From Hoeflea sp. (GTDB lineage: Bacteria > Pseudomonadota > Alphaproteobacteria > Rhizobiales > Rhizobiaceae): a stretch of 64,000 nt of DNA. The stretch spans positions 1 through 64,000 of the forward strand of contig NZ_JACIYP010000012.1 of NCBI RefSeq assembly GCF_014359905.1. Reading direction: 5' to 3'. Of this stretch, positions 28,630 through 41,744 are shown piece by piece. Each line of letters starts with the position of its first letter. Position 1 is the stretch's first letter. The notes beneath the pieces were generated by a model. The model was not told the DNA's origin. It ran no database searches and saw only the letters and a list, made by a program, of their open reading frames with translations. The translations under genes were made by a program, and so were the position numbers.

Positions 28630-29897
28630 CATGGGTCCTGGGTATCAGCATCGCGGCCTTGACCGCGCTTGGAGCGCCGATCTTCGTGGCGCTGCTCTTC
28701 GGGGCGTCGCTGGCGCTGCTGTTCTTTCCCGGTCCGCCGCTGATCGCGCTGCAGCAGACAATTTTCGGTGGCCTGGACGCCTACGCCTTGCTTTCGGTGC
28801 CGTTCTTCGTCTTCGCCGGCGAACTGATGGCGATCAGCGGCATCGCCGACCGGCTCATCGGTCTGGTGCGTGCGCTGTTCGGACGGATGCCTGGATCGCT
28901 TGGCGTCGCGGCGCTGGGCGGCTCGACCCTGATCGGCACGATCTGCGGCTCGTCCGCTGCGGCCGTGGCCGCGGTTGGACGCAACATGTACCCGCAGCTT
29001 ATAGAAAGCGGCTACGGCAGGCGGCGTGCGGCCGGGATCATCACCTCGAGCGGCGCGATCGACATCGTCATCCCGCCCTCCATCGCCATGATCCTCTACG
29101 GCGCCTCGGCCGAGCAATCCATCCCGAAGCTTTTCATCGCGGGCATCATTCCGGGCCTCGTCATGGCGCTGCTGATGGCCGGCTACATATCGCTCTCGGC
29201 GATGATGGCACGCATCCCGCGGGAACAAGGTTTCCGCGCCAGCGTGGTCTGGGCCGCATTCCAGAACGCCTTCTGGGCGCTGACCATGCCGGTCTTCGTG
29301 CTGACGGGGATTTATGCAGGGCTGTTCTCTCCGACCGAGGCGGGCGGCTTTGCCTGTGCCTATGCGATGTTGCTGGGGTTTTTCGTCTACCGCACCATCA
29401 CTTTCCGCGCCATGCTGGACGCTGCGGTTCGCGCGGCCATGATGACGTCGCGGATCATGATGGTGGTGGCCGCCGCGGGGGTGATCAGCTGGATCCTCAC
29501 CGTGGAGGGCGTGCCGCAGGCGCTGATCGCGGCCACCGCCGACGCAGGCATGTCCCCGCTCGGCTTCCTGCTGACCGTGAACCTGCTTCTGCTCGCGATC
29601 GGTTGCGTGCTCGATCCGACATCGGCGATCCTCGTGTTGGCGCCGCTGCTGGTGCCCATCGCCATATCGCTGGGGATCGATCCCATTCATTTCGGCGTGG
29701 TCATGACCGTCAACCTTGCAATCGGGATGTTCACGCCGCCTTTCGGGCTGAACATCTTCGTCGCGCAGTCGGTGCTGGGAGTACCCACCTCCGACATCTA
29801 CCACGGCGTTCTGCCATTCATGGTCGTGCAGATCTCGGCGCTTGCCCTCATCACACTCTTACCCGGGCTATCGTTATGGCTGCTCAACGGCATGTAA
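28626..29897 (+). CDS. dctM: TRAP transporter large permease (DctM family)
   Basis: Polytopic; PFFVFAGELMAISGIADRLI, GSSAAAVAAVG, ITSSGAIDIVIPPSIAMILYGA, TPPFGLNIFVAQSV. Confidence 0.92.
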   Translation: MTWVLGISIAALTALGAPIFVALLFGASLALLFFPGPPLIALQQTIFGGLDAYALLSVPFFVFAGELMAISGIADRLIGLVRALFGRMPGSLGVAALGGSTLIGTICGSSAAAVAAVGRNMYPQLIESGYGRRRAAGIITSSGAIDIVIPPSIAMILYGASAEQSIPKLFIAGIIPGLVMALLMAGYISLSAMMARIPREQGFRASVVWAAFQNAFWALTMPVFVLTGIYAGLFSPTEAGGFACAYAMLLGFFVYRTITFRAMLDAAVRAAMMTSRIMMVVAAAGVISWILTVEGVPQALIAATADAGMSPLGFLLTVNLLLLAIGCVLDPTSAILVLAPLLVPIAISLGIDPIHFGVVMTVNLAIGMFTPPFGLNIFVAQSVLGVPTSDIYHGVLPFMVVQISALALITLLPGLSLWLLNGM

Positions 29898-29931
29898 TGA
29901 CCGCGCCCAAGCAAAATGGAGTAACAAGACA

Positions 29932-30957
29932 ATGACATACCAGATCACCCGCCGCCGGCTGATGGGACGCGCCCTCGGTGCCGCCCTTGCCTTTGTCCTG
30001 CCTTTCGCCGGCGCCGCCCAGGCGCAGGAAACCATGAAGCTTGCCTCCGCCACAATCAACGACGTGCAGCACGAATGGCAGAAGGAGTTCCAGAAGGAGA
30101 TGGAATCCCGCGTCGGCGATGCGCTGAAGGTCGAAATCTACCCGGCATCACAGTTGGGCGCGATCCCGCGGATGGCCGAGGGCGTTCTGCTCGGCACCAT
30201 CGAGGCCTTCACCACCCCCACATCCTTCGTCACCAACGTCGATCCGCGCTTCCAGGCTTTCGATGTGCCGGGTCTCTTCAAGGATGCCGACGAAGTGCAT
30301 GCGGTGATCCACGATCCGGAATTCCGCGACTACATGGAGACGCTGTTTCTCGACAAGGGCGTGCGCATCATCGGCGCGATCTTCAACTCGCCCACGCAGA
30401 TCCTGACCCGGGAACCGGTGACGACGATTGAAGGGTTCAACGGTCTCAAGGTCCGCACCTTCGCTTCGCCGCTTCAGATGAAGCCGATGGAGGCCATTGG
30501 CGCCAATCCCACGCCGCTGGCGCTTTCCGAAGTGACCCCGCAGCTTCAGGCCGGTGGAATTGACGGCATGCTGGCCGGCATCCCGATCCTGACAGCGTTC
30601 AAGTTCTACGACAGCGCCAAGTATGTGACCAACATCAACATGAACCAGATCGTGTCGGTGACCCTGGTCAACGAAGCCTGGTTCCAGTCGCAGTTGGACG
30701 AAGTCAGGGCCGCGATCATTGCAGCCGGCCGCGCCGCTGAGGAAACCGTGTTCCCATGGGGTGTGGAGAATGTCGAACGTGCCGAGAAGGGATGGCTGGA
30801 TAATGGCGGCGAGGTCTACATGCTCCCCGAAGACCGGCAGGCCGAACTGCAGGCAACCTTCGCGAGGGTCGCCGATGAAGTGCTCGCCGACCAGGCTGAG
30901 GTCATCGCGGTGAAGGACCGCATCGTTTCGAAGCTCGAGGAGGTTCGCGCCCGATGA
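29932..30957 (+). CDS. dctP: TRAP transporter substrate-binding protein (DctP family)
   Basis: RRRLMGRALGAALAFVLPFAGAAQAQ signal, ASQLGAIPRMAEGVLLGTIEAF, GFNGLKVRTFASPLQMKPMEAIGANPTPLALSEV. Confidence 0.9.
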   Translation: MTYQITRRRLMGRALGAALAFVLPFAGAAQAQETMKLASATINDVQHEWQKEFQKEMESRVGDALKVEIYPASQLGAIPRMAEGVLLGTIEAFTTPTSFVTNVDPRFQAFDVPGLFKDADEVHAVIHDPEFRDYMETLFLDKGVRIIGAIFNSPTQILTREPVTTIEGFNGLKVRTFASPLQMKPMEAIGANPTPLALSEVTPQLQAGGIDGMLAGIPILTAFKFYDSAKYVTNINMNQIVSVTLVNEAWFQSQLDEVRAAIIAAGRAAEETVFPWGVENVERAEKGWLDNGGEVYMLPEDRQAELQATFARVADEVLADQAEVIAVKDRIVSKLEEVRAR

Positions 30958-30962
30958 TCCGG

Positions 30963-31457
30963 TCAGCCGCCCTTCGCGTTGCAGCTCAATCCCGCGTCAT
31001 CGCTGGCGCGGCAGGAGAAGCGCAGCGCCGCTTCCATCTTGCCTGCGGCCAGCGGCAGGTTGAGACGCGTGCGGGCGGCGTCGGTGGAGCACCACAGCGC
31101 TTCCACCGGCATGCGGTCGCCGGTGGCGTTCATCAGGTTGAGAACGCCGGTCTCCGTGTCGTGCCAGAGCGTCAGCGTCAGTTCGTCGCCGGGCGCGATT
31201 GCGCCGAGATCATCGGAATACCAATGCGCCAGCGCGACCCGGCATTGAACGGTGTCGCCGGTTTCATTGGCAACGGAAATCTCCACGGGATCTGCCCCGT
31301 CGGTTCCGTGAATTATGCCTGAATAGGGCACATACGCTCCGCTCTCGGCCTGGGCCGGGAGCGCATAAAGCCCAGCAGACAGGGCCACAAAAACAATAAG
31401 TCTGCCAACCGTGTCCCATCTTTGATGGGAAGATAGCAACCAACCAGGGAACATCAT
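30963..31457 (-). CDS. Hypothetical small secreted protein
   Basis: Hydrophobic segment VGRLIVFVALSAGLYALPAQA then ESGAYVPYSGIIHGTDGADPVEISVANETGDTVQCRVALAHWYSDDLG... Start uncertain (31457 or 31454). Confidence 0.6.
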   Translation of the reverse strand: MMFPGWLLSSHQRWDTVGRLIVFVALSAGLYALPAQAESGAYVPYSGIIHGTDGADPVEISVANETGDTVQCRVALAHWYSDDLGAIAPGDELTLTLWHDTETGVLNLMNATGDRMPVEALWCSTDAARTRLNLPLAAGKMEAALRFSCRASDDAGLSCNAKGG

Positions 31458-31458
31458 T

Positions 31459-32475
31459 ATGAAGAACCTACTTATTTCGACCGCGCTCAGCGTGGTGCTG
31501 GGCGCTTCAGCGGCATCCGCTGCGGACGTCGATACCATAGCCATCCTCACTCCGGAACAGGGAAGTGACTATGGCTGGAACCAGCAGGGCGTCGACGCGG
31601 CCAAGGCCGCGGCCGCAGCCGAGGGTGTCGAGATCATCGTCGCCGAAGGACTGGGATACGGAGACGTCCGCGCCCCGATGCGTGAACTGGCAGCGGAAGG
31701 CGCCGACCTGATGATCGCGCACGCCAGCGGCTACAATACCGCCGGTCCGGAAATCGCCCAGGAAACCGGTATTCCGGTGTCGATCGTCGACAGCCCCGAC
31801 GCTCTGAAAGAGGGTCTTGTGGCCGACTACACGCTGTCGGGTCACGAAGGCGCCTACCTTGCCGGACGGCTGGCCGCCAAGATGACAACCACCGGTACGG
31901 TCGGCATCGTCGTTTCGGGTGAGCCGCCTTCGTGGAACTCGCAGTCGGCAGGCTTTGCCGAGGGCGTCAAGGCCGAGAACTCGGAGGTCAAGATTCTGTA
32001 TTCGGTGATCGGCCCGGCAGCCTATTCCGATGCAGCGGGCGGTAACCGCGTGACCACTTCGGTCATCGCCGCGGGCGCCGACATCATCTTCGGACAGGGT
32101 AACGGATCGAGCTTTGGCATGATCCAGGCGGTGGAGTCGAACAAGGCCACCGACGGATCTGACGTGCTCTTCATCGATGTCATCGGCGACAAGTCCGCAC
32201 TCGACAAGGGTCATCTGCTGACCTCCGTCGTCTGGGACATGACTCCGGTCTACACCGCGATGATCAAGGACCTGAAGGCCGACAAGTTCGGCACCCATGG
32301 CTACTCGATCAGCCTGGCCGACGATTCCGTCAAGCTGCTCAAGACCCCGCAGATCGACGAGGAAGCCTGGACCGAGGTGATGGCGCTGCGTGACCAGATC
32401 ATATCCGGCGACATCAAGGTCGAGCCGGTGTTCGATGCTGCGGCCGTCCGCGCACTGGTCACCGTGGCTGAGTGA
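31459..32475 (+). CDS. BMP family ABC transporter substrate-binding protein
   Basis: Signal peptide; TIAILTPEQGSDYGWNQQGVDAAKAAA, LSGHEGAYLAGRLAAKM, FGQGNGSSFGMIQAVE. Confidence 0.9.
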   Translation: MKNLLISTALSVVLGASAASAADVDTIAILTPEQGSDYGWNQQGVDAAKAAAAAEGVEIIVAEGLGYGDVRAPMRELAAEGADLMIAHASGYNTAGPEIAQETGIPVSIVDSPDALKEGLVADYTLSGHEGAYLAGRLAAKMTTTGTVGIVVSGEPPSWNSQSAGFAEGVKAENSEVKILYSVIGPAAYSDAAGGNRVTTSVIAAGADIIFGQGNGSSFGMIQAVESNKATDGSDVLFIDVIGDKSALDKGHLLTSVVWDMTPVYTAMIKDLKADKFGTHGYSISLADDSVKLLKTPQIDEEAWTEVMALRDQIISGDIKVEPVFDAAAVRALVTVAE

Positions 32476-34085
32476 GCATATCCGTGGAAAACCGAACGGA
32501 AACCCCAACAAACCTGCTCCCGGAAACGGGGGCAGGTGTCATCGGCGTCCATGGCGTGACCAAGCGCTTCCCCGGCGTGATTGCGGTCAACGACGTCTCA
32601 CTGACCTTTCACCCGGGCGAGGTGCATGTCCTGCTCGGCGAAAACGGCGCCGGCAAGTCGACGCTGGTGGGGATCCTGGCGGGCCTTCAGGAACCTGATG
32701 AGGGCTATCTGTCTCTCAACGGGGAACGGACTCGTCTATCCAGCCCTTCGGCCAGTCTCGAGGCCGGCATCAGCACGGTGTTCCAGCATTCCATTCTGGT
32801 GCCGACGCTGACCGTGCTCGAGAACCTGACGCTGGGCGCACCCTGGTACGAGCGTCTGCCGCGCGAGCGGATTGCGGCGCGGATGGACGAATTGAAGAAC
32901 GAATTCGCGTTGTCCCTGCCGCTGGATGCGATCACCGGTGAATTGTCGCTTGGACAGCAGCAGCAGATCGAGATCGCCCGCGCGCTCCTTCGTGACAGCA
33001 AGGTGCTCATCCTCGACGAGGCGACCTCCATGCTCACGCCCCAGGGCGCGCAGGAACTGGGCGCGCGGATGCAGAAGCTGGTGAAGACCGGCTTGACGGT
33101 GATCTTCATCACCCACAAGCTCGCCGAGGCCTACCGCTTCGGCAACCGCATCTCCGTGCTGAAACAGGGTAAGCTGGCCGGCCAAATGGGACCGGAACAG
33201 ATCAAATCCATGTCGGAGGATCAGGCGATCGACGAGATCGTCCGCCTGATGTTCGGCCGCGAGACCGCGGCCACCTCCAACGCGCACCGCGAAAGCAGCG
33301 CACGCGACGAAATCGTCCTGCAGGTCGAGGGACTGGCAACGCTGGGCGACGACGATGTCATGGGGCTCGAGAATATCTCGCTGACCTTGCGGGCGGGTGA
33401 AATTCTCGGTGTCGCCGGGATCGACGGCAACGGGCAGAAGCAACTCGCCGAGGCGGTCGCCGGGCAGCGCGCCGTGACGGCCGGTCGCGTGGTGCTGGAC
33501 GGTGAGGATATCACCAAGGTCTCGGTGGCTCAGCGACGACGCCGGGGATTGCGCTACCTGACCGACGACCGGCTTGAGGAGGGCTCCGTGGCAGCCTTCC
33601 CGGTATCTGAGAACACGGTACTCAAGGATATCGGGCAACCGCCGTTCTGGGTGAATGGGCTGGAGCGCCCCCAGCGCATCGCGCAGCACGCGCGCGACAT
33701 GATCGCCGAATTCTCTGTCCGTACGCCGGCTGAAACCACGCCGATCGGGCGACTTTCCGGCGGCAACATCCAGAAGGTGCTGTTGGGCCGCGAACTGCAC
33801 GGAGAGGCGCGCGTCGTGGTATTCAACAAACCGACCTACGGGCTGGACCTTCAGAACATCGACGCCTCGCGCCAGCGCATCGCCGAGATCGCCGAACGCG
33901 GACTTGGGGTCGTGCTGATTTCCACGGACCTCGACGAGTTGATGGCGCTCTCGGATCGCATCCTGGTGATGGAGGGCGGCCGGATCCGCGGCATCGTCGA
34001 GAACGACGGCAGCGGCGAGACCCTGCGCCTGCGCATCGGCCGGATGATGGCCGGCGAGGAAGAACACAAACAGGCAACGGCATGA
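32472..34085 (+). CDS. ABC transporter ATP-binding protein (tandem ATPase, BMP-associated)
   Basis: LGENGAGKSTLVGILAGLQEPDEG, ILDEATSMLTPQGA, GRLSGGNIQKVLLGRELHGEARVVVFNKPTYGLD; ATGA-type overlaps. Confidence 0.92.
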   Translation: MSISVENRTETPTNLLPETGAGVIGVHGVTKRFPGVIAVNDVSLTFHPGEVHVLLGENGAGKSTLVGILAGLQEPDEGYLSLNGERTRLSSPSASLEAGISTVFQHSILVPTLTVLENLTLGAPWYERLPRERIAARMDELKNEFALSLPLDAITGELSLGQQQQIEIARALLRDSKVLILDEATSMLTPQGAQELGARMQKLVKTGLTVIFITHKLAEAYRFGNRISVLKQGKLAGQMGPEQIKSMSEDQAIDEIVRLMFGRETAATSNAHRESSARDEIVLQVEGLATLGDDDVMGLENISLTLRAGEILGVAGIDGNGQKQLAEAVAGQRAVTAGRVVLDGEDITKVSVAQRRRRGLRYLTDDRLEEGSVAAFPVSENTVLKDIGQPPFWVNGLERPQRIAQHARDMIAEFSVRTPAETTPIGRLSGGNIQKVLLGRELHGEARVVVFNKPTYGLDLQNIDASRQRIAEIAERGLGVVLISTDLDELMALSDRILVMEGGRIRGIVENDGSGETLRLRIGRMMAGEEEHKQATA

Positions 34086-35191
34086 CCATGGAAGATGACA
34101 TCAAACCCGGTTCGACGGGCGTGGAGACCAATGCGGCCGATGCCGCCGGTCCGACGGCCGAGCGCAGCACGTTCCAGCGCATTCTCACGGTCACAGTCGG
34201 CCCGATCGTCGCGGCTTTCCTGTTGTCCGCGATCATCCTGATGCTGGTGGGCGTAAATCCGCTCACCTATTACGGATACATCCTCGAGCGCTCGCTCTTC
34301 TCGGGCCTCGGCCTGCAGCAGACGGCCACCCGCATGGCGCCGCTCCTGTTTCTCTGCGCCAGCCTGATCATCGCGTTCCGTGCAGGGATCTGGAACCTGG
34401 GGACGGACGGGCAGTTCCTGCTCGGAGCCGTCATTTCCGCCGCCACCGCACCGCTTCTTGTCGGCGTTCTGCCCGGATGGGCGGTGCTCTTGATCGGCTT
34501 CGTGCTGGCCGCGCTCGTCGGCGCCGTCTGGTCTGTGATCCCGGCACTGCTCAAGGCCTATCAGGGCGTCAACGAGATCATCACGACCCTGATGATGTCA
34601 TTTCTCGGCGTGCTGCTGGCCTCGACGCTGGTCAAGCTTGCCTTCCGGGATCCGACGACGACTGTGCCGCAGACCCGCACCCTGCCGGTTGAAGACCGTC
34701 TGCCACGGCTCTTCGACACATCCATTTCCAGCGGTCTGATCTGGGGTCTGGTCGCGGTTCTGCTGGTCCACCTGATGATGACCCGCACCGCCTTCGGGAT
34801 GCGGTTGCGGATGGTCGGGGCCAATCCCGCCGCCGCCACCCATGCAGGGCTATCCGTGCCGCTCCTGACGATGGCGACCTTCGGCCTGTCGGCGGGCTTT
34901 GCCGGTCTGGCCGGCGCGTCGGAAATCCTCGGCGTTGCCGGCAATGTGCGCGCCAACTGGGATCCGGCCTATGGCCTGATGGTGATCCCCCTGGTCTTTC
35001 TTGCCCGGTTCCACGGGGTGGGCGCCATCGTGCTCGTCTTCTTCTACTCGGCATTGCTGATCGGCAGCGAGAGCGCCGCCCGGCGCCTCGGCGTGCCGCA
35101 GGATTTCACGCTGGTGCTGGTCGCCAGCCTGCTGATATGCCTCGGACTCGGGGAATATATCGACCAACGCAAACGCCGAAAGGAGCGTTGA
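34082..35191 (+). CDS. ABC transporter permease (BMP-associated)
   Basis: Polytopic; AFRAGIWNLGTDGQFLLGAVISA motif. Confidence 0.9.
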   Translation: MTMEDDIKPGSTGVETNAADAAGPTAERSTFQRILTVTVGPIVAAFLLSAIILMLVGVNPLTYYGYILERSLFSGLGLQQTATRMAPLLFLCASLIIAFRAGIWNLGTDGQFLLGAVISAATAPLLVGVLPGWAVLLIGFVLAALVGAVWSVIPALLKAYQGVNEIITTLMMSFLGVLLASTLVKLAFRDPTTTVPQTRTLPVEDRLPRLFDTSISSGLIWGLVAVLLVHLMMTRTAFGMRLRMVGANPAAATHAGLSVPLLTMATFGLSAGFAGLAGASEILGVAGNVRANWDPAYGLMVIPLVFLARFHGVGAIVLVFFYSALLIGSESAARRLGVPQDFTLVLVASLLICLGLGEYIDQRKRRKER

Positions 35192-35192
35192 G

Positions 35193-36996
<1,804 letters not shown>

Positions 36997-37009
36997 AGGA
37001 GAGAGCCCG

Positions 37010-38972
<1,963 letters not shown>

Positions 38973-39118
38973 CAGTTGCACTCGGTTCAGGCGGCGGAAT
39001 AGTGTGGACGTCTGTCCTGTCCGCCGCCCCATGCTGACCGGCGGACCATGTCTTGATGTAGCGATGCGGGTGTTGCTCAATGAGGAGTGACACCTTTCCA
39101 CAACCAAGGAGGCATGCC

Positions 39119-40729
39119 ATGTCGATTTTTGAGATTTCCCGCCGGCGACTGCTGGGCGGAACTGTCATCCTCGCCGGCGCGGCCGTTCTTCCCCGCATCG
39201 GCTTTGCGCAGGACGCCATGCAGGGCGGCCGGCTTGTGGTGGCGTCCGATTCCGAGCCGCGTAACCTCAACCCGGCGATCGTGGCGTCAAACGGCGTATT
39301 CTACATCGCCTCGAAGGTCATCGAGCCGCTGGCCGAAGCGTCCTTCGACGGGCCCGACGGACTTGCGCCGCGGCTGGCGACCAGTTGGGAAGGGTCGGAT
39401 GACGGGCTTTCCGTGACCTTCAGGCTCCGCGAAGGCGTAACCTGGCACGACGGCACGCCTTTCACCTCCGCCGATGTCGCGTTCTCGGCGATGGAGGTCT
39501 GGAAGCCGCTGCAGAATATCGGCCGCTCGGTCCTGGCCAATCTCGAGGCGGTGGAACCCCCCGAAGAACTGGTCGCCATATTCCGTTTCTCCAAACCGAC
39601 GCCGCTGCAACTGATCCGCAACGCGCTTCCGGTGGTGACCAGCGTATTGCCCAGGCACCTCTATGAAGGCACCGACATCGCCGCCAATCCGGCCAACAAC
39701 AGCCCCGTGGGCACTGGTCCCTTCGTCTTCGCCGAGCACAAGGCCGGCGAGTATTACCGGCTGACGCGCAATGAAGACTACTGGGGCGAAAACCAGCCGA
39801 AGCTGGACGAGGTGATCTTCAGGGTGCTGCCTGACCGGGCAGGCGCCGCAGCAGCGCTCGAGGCCGGCGAAATCCAGCTTGCGGCTTTCTCGCAGGTGCC
39901 GCTCTCCGACCTGGATCGCCTGTCCGCCAACAGCGAACTGGAAGTGGTCACCAAGGGCTACGAAGCGCTGACCTACCAGTTGATCGTCGAGATCAACCAT
40001 CGCAACGAGATCCTCAACGACCTCAAGGTCCGCCAGGCCATCGCCCATGCCATCGACAGGAAATTCGTCGTCGACACCGTGTTCCTCGGCTATGCGGCCG
40101 AGGCCACCGGCCCGGTGCCGAAGAACGCGCCGGAGTTCTATGAACCCGATGTCACGCTTTATCCCTTCGACGTCGAGAAGGCCAAGGCGTTGCTCGACGA
40201 AGCGGGGTATCCGGCCAGGGATGGCGGTCCGCGCTTTTCAATCCGTCTCCTGCCTGCGCCTTTCTTCTCTGAAACGCGGGCAATGGGCGACTATCTCAAG
40301 CAGGCGCTCGCCGTCATCGGTGTCGAGGCGGAACTGGTCAGCAACGATGCGCCGGGCCATCTCAATGCGGTCTACAAGGACCACGAATTCGACCTTTCCA
40401 TCGGTGCGGCCGTCTTCCGTGGCGACCCGGCGATTTCGACGACAAACCTGGTCCAGTCGGGGCTTCCCGACGGCATCTTCTTCTCCAACCAGGGCGGCTA
40501 TGCGAATCCCGCGATCGACACGATCATCGAAGACGCGCTGGTCACTGTCGACGCCCAGAAGCGCATCGAACTCTACAACGAGTTCCAGAAACTGGTCACA
40601 GCCGATCTGCCGCTGATCAACGTGGCCGATTGGGGCTTCACCTCGGTCGCGAGCGTCGACGTGAAGAACGTTGGCAACAATCCGCGGTGGGTGGTGTCCA
40701 ACTGGTCCGACACGGCGATCGTGGCGTGA
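39119..40729 (+). CDS. ABC transporter substrate-binding protein, family 5 (Dpp/Opp type), Tat-like signal
   Basis: MSIFEISRRRLLGGTVILAGAAVLPRIGFA; LATSWEGSDDGLSVTFRLREGVTWHDGTPFTSADVAFS; DNSPVGTGPF-type segment. Confidence 0.92.
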   Translation: MSIFEISRRRLLGGTVILAGAAVLPRIGFAQDAMQGGRLVVASDSEPRNLNPAIVASNGVFYIASKVIEPLAEASFDGPDGLAPRLATSWEGSDDGLSVTFRLREGVTWHDGTPFTSADVAFSAMEVWKPLQNIGRSVLANLEAVEPPEELVAIFRFSKPTPLQLIRNALPVVTSVLPRHLYEGTDIAANPANNSPVGTGPFVFAEHKAGEYYRLTRNEDYWGENQPKLDEVIFRVLPDRAGAAAALEAGEIQLAAFSQVPLSDLDRLSANSELEVVTKGYEALTYQLIVEINHRNEILNDLKVRQAIAHAIDRKFVVDTVFLGYAAEATGPVPKNAPEFYEPDVTLYPFDVEKAKALLDEAGYPARDGGPRFSIRLLPAPFFSETRAMGDYLKQALAVIGVEAELVSNDAPGHLNAVYKDHEFDLSIGAAVFRGDPAISTTNLVQSGLPDGIFFSNQGGYANPAIDTIIEDALVTVDAQKRIELYNEFQKLVTADLPLINVADWGFTSVASVDVKNVGNNPRWVVSNWSDTAIVA

Positions 40730-40751
40730 CACGATAGCAGGGCAGCAGGAT

Positions 40752-41744
40752 ATGCATCGTGCCTGGCGTTTGACGCGAAGACGACTGATCGCCAGCATTC
40801 CGGTTCTGGTGATCGTGATCCTCGGCACGTTCCTTCTGATGGAACTCGCACCGGGCGACGCGGTCGATGCCTATCTCGTCTCGCTTGGCGGGGGCGATGC
40901 CGGTCTCGCCGAAAGCCTCCGACAAAGCTACGGCCTCGACCAGTCCGCCGCCAACCGGCTGTGGCTCTATGTCAGTTCGCTGGCCAGGCTCGATCTGGGG
41001 TGGTCGATGGTCTTCAACAGGCCGATCCTGGACGTCGTGCTGGAGCGGCTGCCCAACACGCTGTGGCTGATGGGATCAGCGACGGCGCTGGCGTTCACGG
41101 CCGGTTCCCTGTTGGGGATCCTGGCCGGGGCCCGGCCGGGGAGCGTGCTCGACCGGGTCTTGTCGATCGGCTCGCTCACTCTCTATGCTGTGCCTGGCTT
41201 CTGGCTGGGGCTTGTGCTCATCCTCGTCTTCTCTGTGCAACTGCGCTGGCTTCCCACCTCCGGCATCGAGACAATCGCTTCCGGCAAGACCGGCATCGCG
41301 CGCGCCCTCGACATAGCTAGGCACCTGGTGCTTCCCGTCGCTTCGCTCGGCTTCATCTATCTTGCATTGTACCTGCGCATGATGCGCGCCGGGATGGGCG
41401 AGGTCTGGCGCCAGGATTTCGTGCTGGCTGCGCTGGCCAAAGGGCTGAGCCGCCGGCGTATCGTCGTGCACCATGTTGCCCGCAATGCGCTTCTGCCGCT
41501 GGTGACGATGCTCGGGCTGCAGGCCGCCACCATGCTGGGCGGCTCGGTGGTGATCGAAAGCGTGTTTGCGATACCCGGCTTCGGGAGATTGGCGCAGGAG
41601 GCGGTGGCCGGCCGTGACGCTCCGTTGCTGATGGCGGTCATAATCATTTCGGCGGTGTTGGTCATCGTTGTGAATCTCCTCGTCGATATCGCCTATGCCT
41701 GGCTCGATCCGCGGGTCGGCAGTTCGGAGGGCGCGGGCAAATGA
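40752..41744 (+). CDS. ABC transporter permease (DppB/OppB-like)
   Basis: TRRRLIASIPVLVIVILGTFLLMELAPGDAVDAYL; YLALYLRMMRAGMGEVWRQDFVLAALAKGLSRRRIVVHHVARNALLPLVTMLG. Confidence 0.9.
   Translation: MHRAWRLTRRRLIASIPVLVIVILGTFLLMELAPGDAVDAYLVSLGGGDAGLAESLRQSYGLDQSAANRLWLYVSSLARLDLGWSMVFNRPILDVVLERLPNTLWLMGSATALAFTAGSLLGILAGARPGSVLDRVLSIGSLTLYAVPGFWLGLVLILVFSVQLRWLPTSGIETIASGKTGIARALDIARHLVLPVASLGFIYLALYLRMMRAGMGEVWRQDFVLAALAKGLSRRRIVVHHVARNALLPLVTMLGLQAATMLGGSVVIESVFAIPGFGRLAQEAVAGRDAPLLMAVIIISAVLVIVVNLLVDIAYAWLDPRVGSSEGAGK

Noticed and set aside
28281-29804. 507-aa minus-strand ORF rich in H/R/D/E/Q
   Set aside because: Antisense to the TRAP permeases; its charged low-complexity composition is the usual reverse complement of membrane-protein codons.
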